A program made the position numbers and the translations under genes. Shown piece after piece: positions 1 to 11,166 of a stretch of DNA of 64,000 nucleotides. The notes beneath the pieces were generated by a model. That model was not told the DNA's origin, searched no databases, and saw nothing but the letters and a program-made list of their open reading frames with translations. Positions within the stretch are counted from its first letter, which is position 1; every line of letters begins with the position of its first letter. This DNA is from Paguma larvata (lineage: Eukaryota > Chordata > Mammalia > Carnivora > Viverridae): the NCBI GenBank assembly GCA_030068075.1, contig CM057826.1, positions 34,956,211 through 35,020,210 on the forward strand, written 5' to 3'.

Positions 1-1309
1 GAAAATAAATAAATAAAACATCAAGCAGGCAAAGAATACCCAACATGCAGATAATAGGGATTCCTGAAAGAAAAAAAAATTTCATCTTTGACCAGTGAGA
101 ATTTCTTCTCAGATAAACATTGTGCTCTTTCAATATATAGTTCCAAATCAGAAATTAAAAAAAAAATAGATTTAAACCACATCTGAAAGGAGCACATTCG
201 ACATTCGTTTCTGAGATAAGGATCCCTAGAAAAACTGTTTTAGCAACTTATTATATCTTACTTCTAATATTATAGTGGCTTATTAATGACTTACAACAGA
301 AAGAAGATTAAATTTTCATCAAGTATTTTGACAATACTTTGACAAATACTTGACAATTTTGACAATGTCAGGAGAAACAATGACAAAAACAATAGCAACA
401 AACAGCCCTATGGCCCATGTCTCCCAGTTAAATCTTCAAAGGCAGTTTTGTCTAAATCTGTTTCATTTAAAATTCCATCTTTGGTGAAAGCTTTATCACT
501 GGTTATCATGTCCATTCTACATTTTCAATAGGTGTGTCCCTTGCTTAATTACAAATATATTTTCTATAATTACTACAACACATTTTATTTTGTCATCGAG
601 GTTATCAAATATATAGCAATAAACAATCTCATTTATTGAAATTTAAAATGGCATCAGAAAAACTGTTGCTAATTGTTCTCAATTATATATGTTGTAGACA
701 CCTTCTCTGAGGCTTTTGCTCGTTTTCATCTCCTAAATGGTGCCTTTTGATGAATATAATTCTAGACTTTACTGTAGTCTAACTTATCAGTTTTTTCATT
801 AATATTAAAATGTTTCCATTTAAACACATAGTGAAGTCAAAGAAAATGGATAAATTGCAAATACAACATAAGGAAGTAGAACACTGACAAATGAAACAAG
901 ATTAAGACAGAAAAATGCACTGCATTGAGAAATAATTACTCTTTTGAAAAATAATGTAGTAATATTATTTTGAGAAAATAAGCAAAATTATCTTTATAGA
1001 AACCATGTCAAGAAAATACAGATGAAGGGAAAATCTAGATTTGATAGAAGACTTCATACTCGTATAGTTTGTGAAAAAGTTCATGCCAGTGCAACTACAA
1101 ACAAAATCTGAAAGGTTTTTTTTCCCCACCATGGGTAGAACTTTGGGAATGAAATCTGTGCTAACATAACTGATCATAATTTTTTTTAAAAACTTAGAAA
1201 ATCATTATATTTAATCTCTCAATCACCGTGTCACCCGGACTACATCTCCAAATCTACACTCTAATTAGGAACATTTAAAATGAACAATCACTGGTTCAGG
1301 CATTAATAA

Positions 1310-1380
1310 AAATAAGAATTATCATTTAATGAGCATGTATTATGCTGAACACTATACTTGGATCTTTACACAATAAGGAA
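1310..1380 (-). repeat. MIR-like fragment
   Basis: The stretch reads like the reverse complement of a MIR 3' half: a TCATTTAATGAGCATGTATTATGC-type segment followed by CACTATACTTGGATCTTTACA. It is short and strongly diverged, so the assignment is tentative. Confidence 0.35.
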
Positions 1381-2934
1381 AAGTTATTTGGACAGGTATT
1401 CATTACAGGAGGAGATGCTGACTTTGCTACATGGAATGATAAATCACAGGAAAGATTTCTGAGCAGAGAAATAGAATGGAGAAGGTGAACGATTTTCCAC
1501 ATCGTGCTATAGCAAGCCTTCACGAACATTTTTTAATTATTTAAGGGATTAAGATAACATCAAATATGCCTAGATTCAGTTCACAATCACCCCTTACCCT
1601 CCAACTTTGGTCAACTTCGCTCTTCTGTGCTTCAGTTTTGTCTTCTGTGGAATAAATCTTTCCTCATTACGTTATCTTGAGAAAAGCATGACTTTATGCA
1701 TGTATACCTAGAAAATTAGAATAACTCAATAATAAGATCTATGATTATCATTACCATATCATGAATTTCTAGCATAATTGTTCAAAGAAAAAATGAAAAT
1801 GTACTATATGAGACTTAGAATGTCTCCATTGAAATGAAATTTCCTCCCCATTGAAATAATTTTGAAATTAATGGTATTTACTTTCTCAAAGCAGTTATAT
1901 TTCATTTAGTGCTTGCAATACTCTGCATACTCCACCTGGGCTTTTAGTAAAAGATAGAGAAATTAAGAGAAAAAGCTAAAAGAAAAACACGGTCCTTATC
2001 TTAAGAAGTTTACAATATAATGGGAGAACAGCATCAAAATTAATAGCAAAAATGGATTAGAGACAGTAGGAAAAAATAATAAAAGCAAAAGAAACACATA
2101 AATATGCTATGTAAGCAACTTTAACAAGCAACAATTCCAAAATAAAATTTTAAAAGAAACTAAAGTGACAAAGGATTGAATGAGTCCTTTGTTGGAATAT
2201 CTATACATTTCAGATTTGTTTGAGGGAAAACGTCTCCCTCCAATAAGCTACCAGAAAGTGGGGAGGGAAGCCAATTCCCCCAGCCTACTATAACTCACAT
2301 AAGATTCTGATATCCAGTTTTAGATGCAAAGGGCAAAGAATGAGATTCATTATGTAACCCAAAGGTAAAAATAAAATAACAGAGGAAAAAGGCCTTTCAG
2401 GAGAGAAGGAAGAGGAGCGGCGAAGTATGAGAAAAGCAGCTAAAAATGGATGATGCACCGAAAGAGCTGGCAAAAGGAAAAGGTCTGACAGTCCCATGGG
2501 CGAGACCCCTCTCCCACTACAGCAGAGCCAGGCACTAGCTAGCTCCCCATCACTGAGTAGGTCTGACAGTCGGGAGGAGGGCTTGGCAGAGAGAAAACAC
2601 AGTGCTCTCGGAGAGACAGAGAAAATCAAGTCAGGAGGAGGGAAGTGCAACCCATATTCTAGCTAAAGTATTAATTAAAGCATTTCAACCCCAAAATACC
2701 AAGACAGAAAAGGTATCTTTGAACTATACTTCTCTTTAAAAAAAAAAAAACTTATTTTTCCCAGTATATACTCAAATATAAGGCAGTCACAGATATAAGT
2801 AATTCCCACTTCCCAAAAAAACACATTTTGGCTCATTTTCATTGTGTAAATATTTAGCATATGAATGAATTGGGTAAATATCTATTTTTATTTTTACATA
2901 TACATATTTATCCTTCTATATGATAGAAGAATTT

Positions 2935-3040
2935 TTTATTTAATGAAATAATTATATATAATTATTTATATAATTATACATATAATTTATATATATAAGA
3001 TTATATAATCTATAATGTTATATAATTCTATATATAATTC
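2935..3040. repeat. AT-rich simple repeat
   Basis: Irregular TATATAATTATA runs lead directly into the tandem duplication that follows. Confidence 0.6.
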
Positions 3041-3041
3041 T

Positions 3042-3245
3042 TTATGTTTTTTTTCTCTGCATCACCGTCTTGCCAAAACAAAGTATTTTCATTGGAATTA
3101 TATTGACTCATAGAACTGCACAGAAAAAAATTATATACAATTTTTCTTATGTTTTTTTTTTCTGCATCACCATCTTGCCAAAACAAAGTATTTTCATCGG
3201 AATTATATTGAATCATAGAACTGCACAGAAAAAAATTTTACATTT
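3042..3245. repeat. two-copy tandem duplication, unit about 105 bp
   Basis: The segment starting TTATGTTTTTTTT at 3042 recurs at 3147. Both copies contain GCATCACC, CTTGCCAAAACAAAG, TTTTCAT and GAACTGCACAGAAAAAAA in the same order, with only a few substitutions (for example CCGTC/CCATC and ATTGG/ATCGG). The unit is not a repeat family I recognise. The short open frames on both strands here follow from the duplication and do not look like genes. Confidence 0.85.
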
Positions 3246-3260
3246 TTCATACTGAAACTT

Positions 3261-3459
3261 TTTTTTAAATATTTATTTATTTTGGGGAAAGTGCAAGTGA
3301 GGAAGTGGCAGAGAAACTGGGACAGAGGATCCAAAGCAGGCTCTGAGCTGACAGGCAGACAGCAGTGAGCTTGATGAGGGGTTTGAACTCATGAACCGGG
3401 AGATCATGACCAGAGCCAAAGTCGGACGTTCAACCGACTGAGCCACTCAGTTGCCCGCC
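3261..3459 (-). mobile_element. feline-type tRNA-derived SINE
   Basis: This is an antisense copy: T-rich tail at the left, GATCATGACC and CAACCGACTGAGCCACTCAG at the right. It is flanked by the direct repeat TACTGAAACTT (3250-3260 and 3460-3470), the expected target-site duplication. The middle of the body is diverged. Confidence 0.93.
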
Positions 3460-3471
3460 TACTGAAACTTT

Positions 3472-5100
3472 GAACACATGGATACGGTATGTTTCTATTT
3501 AGGTGTTTTTAATGTCCCCTTCAGTAAAGTTTTAGAATTTCCTGGGTGAACCTAATTATTTGATATATTTTAAATGTTCCAGCTTCCATTCATTTCATTT
3601 TTTAACAATTTATTACTATACAATTGATTTTGTATACAGATAAATCACCAAACCCTCTAATTACTAAACTCTTAAATTGTGCATATCTTCTTTTAGGTGT
3701 TATTATTAGAGAACAATGGCATTACTTTCCATGTACTCTTTTCAAAAAAACTCAAAACAATCACATTTGACACTGCAGTTATAGGATCATATCGTCTGGA
3801 TAATTACTAAATCAAGTTAGACTTCTTCACTGCCTTTTTAAAACCCTCAACAGGGAAGTGTGGAAATTACTCTGGGAAGGGACAGAGGCCACAGAAGGGT
3901 GCAATCTGGGGCAAAGTTCCATGAGGGATCTCTCTGGCTCGATCTCACAGAGAGCTCTGCAGACAGTGCTAATCTGGGGTGAGAAAGCTGGACTATTTAT
4001 AGACTGTGTCATCACTGGCTAAGGGCTAAGCAGGGGAGGATGCCAATTCCTAGGCACTCCTGTCCTCCACATGAACAAACAAAATAATTTCCATCAGCCT
4101 GAGAGCAACTCCCCACAGAGCCCCAAGGACTGGCATGAAAGTACACAGGGAGTCCAGGACCACGAAAATGATAAGAAGATACAAGAGGATATGAGAATAC
4201 AAATGGGCTATAGATCTAGCCCTTCATTTCCCACCTGCAAACTGGTATCTTTTCCAAACCAAGTGAATCCAGTTCGCTAGGATTCTTTGTTCATCTGTCA
4301 TCAATTATGCTACTTCTGCCCCCAAAAGCCTGAAAATTCAACAAACAGATGCAGAGTTCTCCCTACTGTGAAAGTTCTGCCTTCCTTACTGTTAGAAAGG
4401 GATAAAGCTTTTTTTAAATCGCATTAATGTAAATCAATGTATTCCGTAATGTTTTTGATCAATTGGAGACTCAGTAAGTATATAAGTAAAATGAAAAAGA
4501 GGTATTATTTTCTAATCAATTCAGGGTAAAAGCAAAAAGAAATGTGTGATGGCCTTGATTAGCTACTTGTAACAGACTAACACATTTTCATTTGGATTTT
4601 TCAAATAATTTCTTAGAACATCCTTTTAAATTTCTTTTATAATGTTAGCCCTAGTATATGGATGCACTACCTCAACCTTAAAAAATATAATAATAAAGAG
4701 TAGTAATGAAAAGTAAAAATTAGCAATGAAAAGTTACAGAAAAAAATAATCACTTAATTTGATATGAAATTCTGCTTCCACAATACCAGAGGACACCATT
4801 TGATTTTGCATGTCAGTTTTTCTTTTGAAAAGAGGAAAACTGTGGTAAAATAATATTTAATTTTTACTTAAGTGAAAGGAGCTAAGATAAAAATTGTTTT
4901 CCTTTAATGAGAGCATCCTGGTTAAAAAAGCTCCTCTTTTGTATTCACTTCCCCAAAACATTCTACTACGTGAAACCTGGAATCTTACTTCTATTTATAA
5001 GATAGAGTGAAAACATTTTTTAACGGTACGCAGAAAAAGAAAGTGAGAGTTAATTCTTAATGTGATATTCCAAGTTTATTACTTGGAATTTCAGCCGCCT
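3472..5100. other. unassigned DNA
   Basis: No gene or clear repeat is recognised. A less AT-rich block at 3830-4260 carries short open frames on both strands (62 and 69 codons) without recognisable motifs; it may be an old undiagnosed repeat. Confidence 0.5.
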
Positions 5101-5129
5101 GAAATTTTTCTGGGGTAGCTTCTGCCAGT

Positions 5130-5500
5130 AACCGGTCATTTGACCTTGAACTAGACACTTAACTTCTAGGTATCTGTCAAATATTATTTTGGGTGTTTCT
5201 GTGAGGGTGTTTTTGGAGGAGGTTAATATTTGAATCAGTAGGCTGAGAAAGTTTGCCCTCTATATGGTGAGTGAGCCTCATCCGACCAGTTAAAAGTCTG
5301 AATAGAATAATATGCTGACCCTCCCCCTCAGTAACAGAGAATTCTTCCTGCCCGGTGACCTCTGAACTAGGATGTCACCTCTTCTTGCTTCTACAGCAGT
5401 GTCCGGCCTTCATGCTGGGACACTGCCTGTGCAGATTCCGGACTTGTCGGCCTTCATAACTGCATGGGCCAACTTCTTATTATAAATCTCTTTATATGGA
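5130..5500 (+). repeat. old interspersed repeat, family not named
   Basis: A stretch containing GGTGTTTCTGTGAGGGTGTT, GTGAGCCTCATCCGACCAGTT, GGACTTGTCGGCCTTCATAA and a CTTATTATAAATCTCTTTATAT end matches a repeat type common in mammalian genomes that I know by sequence but cannot name with certainty. The same family lies in the opposite orientation at 58385-58910. The left end may include a small MIR remnant (GACCTTGAACTAGACACTTAAC). Confidence 0.55.
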
Positions 5501-5589
5501 AATATAGACATAGATATCTTAATGGTTTTTACTGGCAAACCATGACTAACACAATTGCTAGTATAAATGAGGTACTGATTCCTTTATAT

Positions 5590-5832
5590 ACCTTTTTTTA
5601 ATTTTTAAAGTTGAAAAATTAGAAGTTCACAAGAAGTTGAAAAGGTAATGTAGAGAAAGCCTCTGTACCTCAGTGTCCCCCAATGGTTCCCTCTTACATA
5701 ATTACAGCACAACGGCAAAACCTGCATATTAGGGCATTTTGTCACATGTTCAGATTATGAAAACACAAGTAACCACAACAATTATCAAGATATAGAACTC
5801 TTCCATCACCACAAAGATTTCTCCCGTGCCAC
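5590..5832 (-). mobile_element. L1 3' region fragment, antisense, left part
   Basis: The text around 5730-5830 (AACCACAACAATTATCAAGATATAGAAC, then CCATCACCACAAAG) is the antisense 3' part of an old mammalian L1. It stops at about 5832, where the XAB2-like retrocopy begins, and resumes at about 6138. The two parts look like one old element split by that insertion. Confidence 0.65.
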
Positions 5833-5833
5833 T

Positions 5834-6137
5834 TTCCTTTTCTTTCTTTCTCTTTCTTTCTTTCTTTCTTTTTTTCTTTTTTTACACAAACATAGGCTAT
5901 ATTTGCGGAGGATGGATGAGGGGCAGGGGTGGGGGTCAGTCCTCCTTCAGGCTCCGGAACACAGTGGCCGGCACACTCTGCTGCCCCGGCCGCACCCTGT
6001 TGGGTTCCAGGTCCATCTCGTCCTCGTCCTCACCCAGCTCCACCTCCTCCAGGTTGGTCTGCTGTGCCAGCTTGGCCAGCTCCTCCCTGGTGGCCGGCTC
6101 CTTACAAACAGGATCTTGCTCTGGGCCAGTGAGAGCT
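5834..6137 (-). pseudogene. XAB2: 5'-truncated processed pseudogene resembling XAB2 (3' end)
   Basis: The antisense reading gives a C-terminal protein end of about 60 residues with an acidic run (GEDEDEMDLEPN), then QQSVPA and a final SLKED before a TGA (complement of 5936-5938). I recognise this as the C-terminus of XAB2 (SYF1), a spliceosome and transcription-coupled-repair protein; this is from memory of the family. The match is spliced, with no intron. A short 3'UTR (5888-5935) is followed by an A-rich tail decayed to AAAG repeats (5834-5887), which is the mark of an L1-mediated retrocopy. The frame is broken near 6088-6098: KILFV upstream is in another frame than TREELAKLAQQ downstream. 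All upstream coding sequence is missing. It lies inside an antisense L1, with a degenerate duplication of the target (5819-5832 against 6138-6154). Local GC is far above the surroundings. It should be non-functional. Confidence 0.68.
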
Positions 6138-6365
6138 GTTCCTGCTCGCCCTACTCCTTTTTTAATCCCCTCCACCCAGCTTTATTCTACCATGCTAGCC
6201 CCTGGCAATGGCTAATCTGTTTTGCATCTTTATAATATTGTCATTTCAAAAAAGCCATACAAATGAAATCAAACACTGTGTGATTGACATGACTGGCTTT
6301 TTGCACTCAACATCATACTCTTCGGATTCATCCAAGTTGTCACATGCATCAATTGTTGATTGCTT
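6138..6365 (-). mobile_element. L1 3' region fragment, antisense, right part
   Basis: CCCCTGGCAATGGCTAATCTG, then ATACAAATGAAATC, then GGCTTTTTGCACTCAACAT and TTCATCCAAGTTGT follow the order of the antisense 3' part of an old L1. It continues the fragment that ends at 5832. Confidence 0.65.
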
Positions 6366-7500
6366 TTTATTTCTGTAGTCTATATTATTTTCTTCCTTCT
6401 GTTTGCTTGAATTTCTTCTCCTTTTGCTAGTTTCTTGATGTGAGAACTTAGACCACTGATTTGAGACTTTGTTCTTTCAAATATAAACATTTAGTTCTAT
6501 AAGTTTCCCTATCAGTTTTGCCTTAGCTCTTACTACAATTTTTCATACACTGTATTTTCTTTTTCATTCAGTTCTATGTATTTGTTTCCACTGAGGTTTC
6601 TTCTTTGATCTATGGATTATTTAAAATTGTATACCTTTTTTAATAAGTGTTTTTAATTTTTTTTCACGTTTATTTGTTTTTGAGAGAGAGAGACAGAGCT
6701 TGAGCAGGGGAGGCAAAGAGAAAGAGGGAAACACAGAATCTGAAGCAGGCTCCAGGCTCTCAGCTGTCAGCACAGAGTCCAATGCAGGGCTTGAACTCGA
6801 ACCATGGGACCATGACCTGAGCCAAAGTCAGATGCTTAACCGACTGAGCCACCCAGATGCCCCAAAACTGTATTCTTTAGTTCTCAGTGTTTCAAGAATT
6901 TCCTGTGATCTCCACTGATTTCTAGCTTGATTCTGCTGTGGTTAGAGACTATACAATTTCAATTTTTTTCTACATTTGTTGAGGTTTGTTTTACAGCCCA
7001 GGCTGGCTATGGTTTATCTTGATATACGTTCTGTGGCAAATCTGCTGTGGTGGTGTAGGCTGGTCTATAAATGTTGATAATATCTTATTGGTGCTGATGT
7101 TGTGAGTTCTTCAATATGCTGGCTGATCTTCTATCTAGTTGTTCTATAAGTTATTGAGAAGTACTCAAGTGTTTCATTACTAATATATTTGATATTTGAT
7201 TAGGTCGTTAGAGTAAAGAGGATATTGTACTCATTATATCTTTAAATGGTTTATTAAGGGATTCACTGAACTTTTTTTGTTTGTCTTAAATGTAGTCAAT
7301 TTCTATGTACTTTTAATGGTTCTGACATTTCTTTTAATTAGTACTCTAAGATTTTCTAAGCAAACCATCATTTTATATGTTAGGTACAATAGTGTTTATT
7401 TTTCCCATTCCATTCTATAAATCCTATATTCTTTGGTTATTAATATTGCATAAAACACGTGGAAAATATTGAAACAGTAGCATCCTTGCTCTTTGGTTAT
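6366..7500 (-). mobile_element. old L1 ORF2 fragment (endonuclease region), antisense
   Basis: Phrases such as CTTTGATCTATGGATTATTTA, GATTTCTAGCTTGATTCTGCTGTGGT, TTGAGGTTTGTTTTACAGCCCA and GTTCTATAAGTTATTGAGA match the order of the antisense L1 ORF2 5' part. It is heavily diverged, with no open frame, and is interrupted by the SINE at 6634-6863. Confidence 0.7.
6634..6863 (-). mobile_element. feline-type SINE
   Basis: The antisense copy has a GAGAGAGAGA-rich left part, GACCATGACCTGAGCC and AACCGACTGAGCCACCCAGA. Flanks AAAATTGTAT (6623) and AAAACTGTAT (6864) are a one-mismatch target duplication within the L1 fragment. Confidence 0.93.
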
Positions 7501-8338
7501 AAAATTTTCAAGTAGTTAAAAATATGAATGCTTAGCATGTGATGCAGTGGGGGAAACATGCCACTACATCGGAATTCCATACTAGACTCTCCTTTTATGG
7601 GGAAGGTGCAGGAAAGGAGCGGGTAAGGATTGAAACCATTCTACCATGAACCTTTAGTGGTGTCTGAGGGATGATGCAGAAGTCAAGGAAAGATATTCTC
7701 ATTAGCTGTACAGACTATAGTTTCCTTACTAAACTCAGCAAGATTAATTGTCTTCTACTGCCCCCTAATACTTACGCTTTTCTAACATTCCCTATATATA
7801 TATTCTAATTTATGTTGCCATTTGTTAAATCCAAGTAAATATATTTTTATCAGGATTAAATATTGTAAAACATAGTGATTTGTGTATATTAACACAAAAA
7901 TAAATACTAAGGACTACAAAATATTCTGAGCTTGTATAGGTGAGCCTAAAAGATGTTTATATGTTTGAAAAACAAATTCATCTTCTATTTTCAAGCTATT
8001 TTGCAACAAGCTCAGACCACTTCACTTCAGTTTTCTGTCTATCAATATAAGACAAGGTTAGGATAACCACAATCTGAACAGATACAGATTCAGTCATAAT
8101 GATGTTTTTTTCTTTATACAGATTTTTTATTTATAACACAGAGTACAGATCTAGCTGAGCTAGAGAGAGAGAGAGAGAGACTAAGACAGAGACAAAGAGA
8201 AACAGAAAGAGACAGAGTCTACTAGGGAAAAGCAAATCTTGGTGAGTGGCTGGCCTACTAGTATTATGAAAGTAAACTAGCCTATAATAAATAATTTTAA
8301 CTAAATTTTTTAAACATAAGCATAGTTTAAAAACACCT
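7500..8338. other. unassigned AT-rich DNA
   Basis: No gene and no recognised repeat apart from short A/T runs. A (GA)n tract sits at 8161-8180. Confidence 0.5.
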
Positions 8339-8531
8339 GGGGCACCTGGGTGGCTCAGTTGGCTAAGCATCCAACTTCACTCAGGTCATGATCTCACGGT
8401 TTGTGAGTTCGAGCTCTACAGTGGTCTGTGCTGACAGTGAGGAGCCTGTTTGGGATTCTCTGTTTCCCTCTCTCTGCCCCTCCCTGCTTGTGTGTCTCTC
8501 TCTCAAAAATAAATAAACATTTAAAAAAATT
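8339..8531 (+). mobile_element. feline-type SINE
   Basis: It begins GGGGCACCTGGGTGGCTCAG and ends in AAATAAATAAACATTTAAAA. The body is near full length. It abuts the L1 3' end that follows. Confidence 0.93.
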
Positions 8532-8912
8532 AAATGGGTGGAACTAGAGTGTATTATGCTAAGCAAAATAAGCCAGTCAGAAAAAGACAAAGATGTGATT
8601 TCATTCATATCTGGAATCTAATCAACAAAACAGATGAACATAGAGTAACAGAAGCAAAAATAAAGATAAAAACAGAGAGGGAGACAAACCATTAAGAGAC
8701 TCTTAAATACAGAGAACAAACTGAGGGTTGCTGGGGGGTTAGTGGGTGGGGCGATGGGCTAAATGGGTGAAGGGCATTAAGGAGGACACTTGTTGGGATA
8801 AGCACTGGGTATTATATGTAAGTGATGAATCACTAAATTCTATTCCTGAAATCATTATTATACTATATGTTAACTAACTTGGATTTAAATTTAAAATAAA
8901 TAAACTTTAACA
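8532..8912 (+). mobile_element. L1 3' end (last ORF2 codons and 3'UTR)
   Basis: It runs from GGAACTAGAGTGTATTATGC through AAGAGACTCTTAAATACAG, GATGGGCTAAATGGGTGA, GCACTGGGTATTATATGTAA and GTTAACTAACTTGGATTT to an A-rich tail. This is the carnivore L1 3'UTR, so the copy is strongly 5'-truncated. The same 3'UTR type closes the L1 ending near 28935. Confidence 0.88.
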
Positions 8913-9086
8913 AATAATTCTTTATCACATATTTATAATTAAGTACTCTATTAGCCATAATTATGTCATCCAAAAAACTTTTATAAAAACAGAATTAAAT
9001 AGTTATAATTAAAAATAAGCACAGCATATAGAATCTTAAAAAAATAATACCTGTGCACCATCCATTATGTAATGTCTTTCAAGGAT

Positions 9087-9197
9087 TTTTTTTAAGTTTA
9101 TTTATTTTTAGTAATCTCTACACCCAATGTGGGGCTCGAACTCACAACCCTGAAATCAAGAGTCTCATACTCTTCCAACTGAGCCAGTCAGGCACCC
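9087..9197 (-). mobile_element. short carnivore SINE
   Basis: It is a short copy lacking the long pyrimidine-rich 3' part: a T-rich tail, GGGGCTCGAACTCACAACCC and AACTGAGCCAGTCAGGCACC. The flanking repeat TTCAAGGAT (9078 and 9198) marks both ends. It probably belongs to an older CAN-SINE subtype than most others here. Confidence 0.85.
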
Positions 9198-9353
9198 TTC
9201 AAGGATATTTTCAATAGAAAAAAATGTTTCATGATGCTTTTTCTGAAAGAATTAAAGTTAGTTAAAATAATCTATGGGCATATACTTTCGAGCCTTCGTT
9301 TTTCAGTGGAACAACTCTGATTAAGTAACTGTTTAAAAAGATTGATAATTTTG

Positions 9354-9497
9354 GGGGGCACCTGGGGTGGCTCATTCAGTTAAGCAGTGGACTCTTGATC
9401 TCAGCTCAAGTCTTGACCTCAGAATCATGAGTTCAAGGCCCAAGTTGGGCTCTTTGCTGGGTGTGAAGCCCACTTAAAAAAAAGAGAGAGAGAGATG
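9354..9497 (+). mobile_element. short carnivore SINE
   Basis: It runs from GGGGCACCTGGGGTGGCTCA through CTCAGAATCATGAGTTCAAG to GTGAAGCCCACTTAAAAAAA. The short body resembles the copy at 9087-9197, in the opposite orientation. The region up to 10047 holds nothing recognised. Confidence 0.87.
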
Positions 9498-10047
9498 GGT
9501 AATTTTAAGCAAAATAAGGATTCTACTTAAAAGTCTGTTTTACAAAAATATCTACTCCCAAGTGCAATTATTATATGAATTATAGAGATAAAAAAGCAAT
9601 TATTACTAAATATTAGTAACAGTATTCTCTCTGGCTTCAAAATAATTTAAGGCCATGGTACAGTGTAGCTGGGGACAACTGACATAGTATATGTAAGACC
9701 ATCACTGCGTTCGTATTGCATTTCATCACAGGCGACAAAGAAACTGAAAGAGGAAACGTGAGTCCTGCTGTTCAAAACAACCATGGTGTTAGAGGAATAC
9801 AGCAGTCCCGAACCAGCCTCACACATATAAAGGCATAAAAGGAGGATGCTGAAAATAAATGCATCTTAATTTGTGCAAGTTGACAAACTCTGTAGCAAAA
9901 TGCCAACTAAACCAACATAAATTGTGTCTGGTGGGGCCTGAGGAGGGTGGAAGAGTTCACGGCTAACATATTTAAGTCTCCACCAACGGAAAACAGAATG
10001 CAAATATGCATAAACCATAATTTATAATATATTTAACTTGTGCTTTG
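9498..10047. other. unassigned DNA
   Basis: No gene or repeat recognised. Confidence 0.5.
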
Positions 10048-10245
10048 GGGGCACCTGGGTGGCTCAGTCAGTTAAGCGTCTGACTTTTGGGTTTCTCACA
10101 ATTTGTGAGTCCGAGCCCTATGTTGAGCTCTGCACTGACAGTGTGGAGACTGCTTGGGATTCTTCTCCCTCTTTGTCTCTCTCTGCCCCTCTACTGCTCA
10201 CACTCTCCCTCTCTCTAAAAATAAATAATCTTAATTTTTTTAATT
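10048..10245 (+). mobile_element. feline-type SINE
   Basis: Head GGGGCACCTGGGTGGCTCAG, B-box-like GTGAGTCCGAGCC and tail CTAAAAATAAATAATC. It faces the antisense copy at 10321-10511 across a spacer of fewer than 100 bp. Confidence 0.93.
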
Positions 10246-10320
10246 TAAAAAAATAATTTAAAAATTTAAAGTTTATTTTTTATTTCTAACATCTGTTTTG
10301 TCAGGATAGTAAGTAGTCTT

Positions 10321-10511
10321 TTTTTTAACTTATATTTTTTTAAGTTTATTGGTGTATTTTGAGAGAGAGAGAGAGAGAGCGAAAATCCCAAACAGGCTCT
10401 GCGCTGATAGTGCAGAGCCTAATAAAGGCCTCGATCCCACAAACCATGGGATCATGACCTGAGCTAAACTCAAGAGTGGGATGCTTAACTGACTGAACCA
10501 CTCGGGTACCC
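10321..10511 (-). mobile_element. feline-type SINE
   Basis: Antisense copy with a (GA)n segment, GGGATCATGACCTGAGC and ACTGACTGAACCACTCGGG. Flanks beginning CAGGATAG and ending AGTAGTCTT (10302-10320 and 10512-10531) form the target duplication, with small differences. Confidence 0.92.
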
Positions 10512-10531
10512 CAGGATAGCGCAGTAGTCTT

Positions 10532-10921
10532 ACAGCACCATATTCTGATAAGATTTTTCGAAAAGAAATGTGACAGGGATATGTAAAAGGAATTATTTCC
10601 TTGCTTAGAGAGAGGAAGTACTTCTAGGCCCTTCTAAGAATCCCTTCTTTTCACACAAGAAGTGTAAACAACAGGATTCCCTGGGGAGAACACGTGAACC
10701 AGTTTTACCCAGTATTTTATTAAGACCTCCGATTCTTCTGAATACATTTTCCAGGCAATCAAATGCCATGCTAAGGGGATTAGCATGCAGTGGTTAAAGT
10801 AAAAAAATTCTGAGTGGGGAGAAAAATAGTAGCTGATCTTCAATCTTTTATAATACGTTTGCCATATTTTCCCAAAATCTCCTTACAGCAAATTGGGTTC
10901 CAAACAAAGAGCTCAATCAAC
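10532..10921. other. unassigned DNA
   Basis: No gene or repeat recognised. Confidence 0.5.
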
Positions 10922-10933
10922 AACTACGTTTTA

Positions 10934-11151
10934 TTTTATTTTATTTTTGGTTTATTTATTTTTGAGAAAGAGAGTATGAGCAAGAGCAGAGAAGTGGGGT
11001 AGAGACAGAGGGAAGAGAGAGAATCTAGAGCAGGTTCCTCACTGTCAGTGCAGAGCCTGATGTGGGTCTTGAACTCGCAAACCATGAGTTCATAACCTGA
11101 GCATAAATCAAGAGTTGGAGGATTAAGCAACTGAGCCACTCCAGAGCCACA
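10934..11151 (-). mobile_element. feline-type SINE, diverged
   Basis: Antisense copy with GTTTATTTATTTTTGAGAAA, CTCACTGTCAGTGCAGAGCC and CAACTGAGCCACTCCAG. The flanking repeat AACTACGTTTTA / AACTACATTTTA (10922 and 11155) has one mismatch. Confidence 0.9.
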
Positions 11152-11166
11152 AATAACTACATTTTA

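Larger units (their letters stand above)
1..3041. other. AT-rich unassigned DNA
   Basis: No gene is recognisable. The first 20 bases (AAATAAATAAATAAAA type) could be the A-rich tail of a SINE cut by the window edge. A weak MIR-like stretch lies at 1310-1380. A less AT-rich segment lies at 2270-2650 with a direct repeat AGGTCTGACAGTC at 2481 and 2559. A 120-codon antisense frame there (2288-2650) has low-complexity Ser/Leu/Phe content and no recognisable domain. Confidence 0.6.

Noticed and set aside
2288..2650. 120-codon antisense frame as a gene
   Set aside because: No domain, no homolog recognised, and Ser/Leu/Phe-rich low-complexity composition; only slightly longer than expected in a less AT-rich block.
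5826..6235. Sense frames of 129, 110 and 67 codons
   Set aside because: They are shadows of the antisense XAB2-like retrocopy and its pyrimidine-rich tail.
10038..10256. tRNA genes at the SINE heads
   Set aside because: A/B-box-like segments occur in all the SINE copies, but no copy folds from intact acceptor to anticodon arms as a tRNA gene; they are SINE heads.
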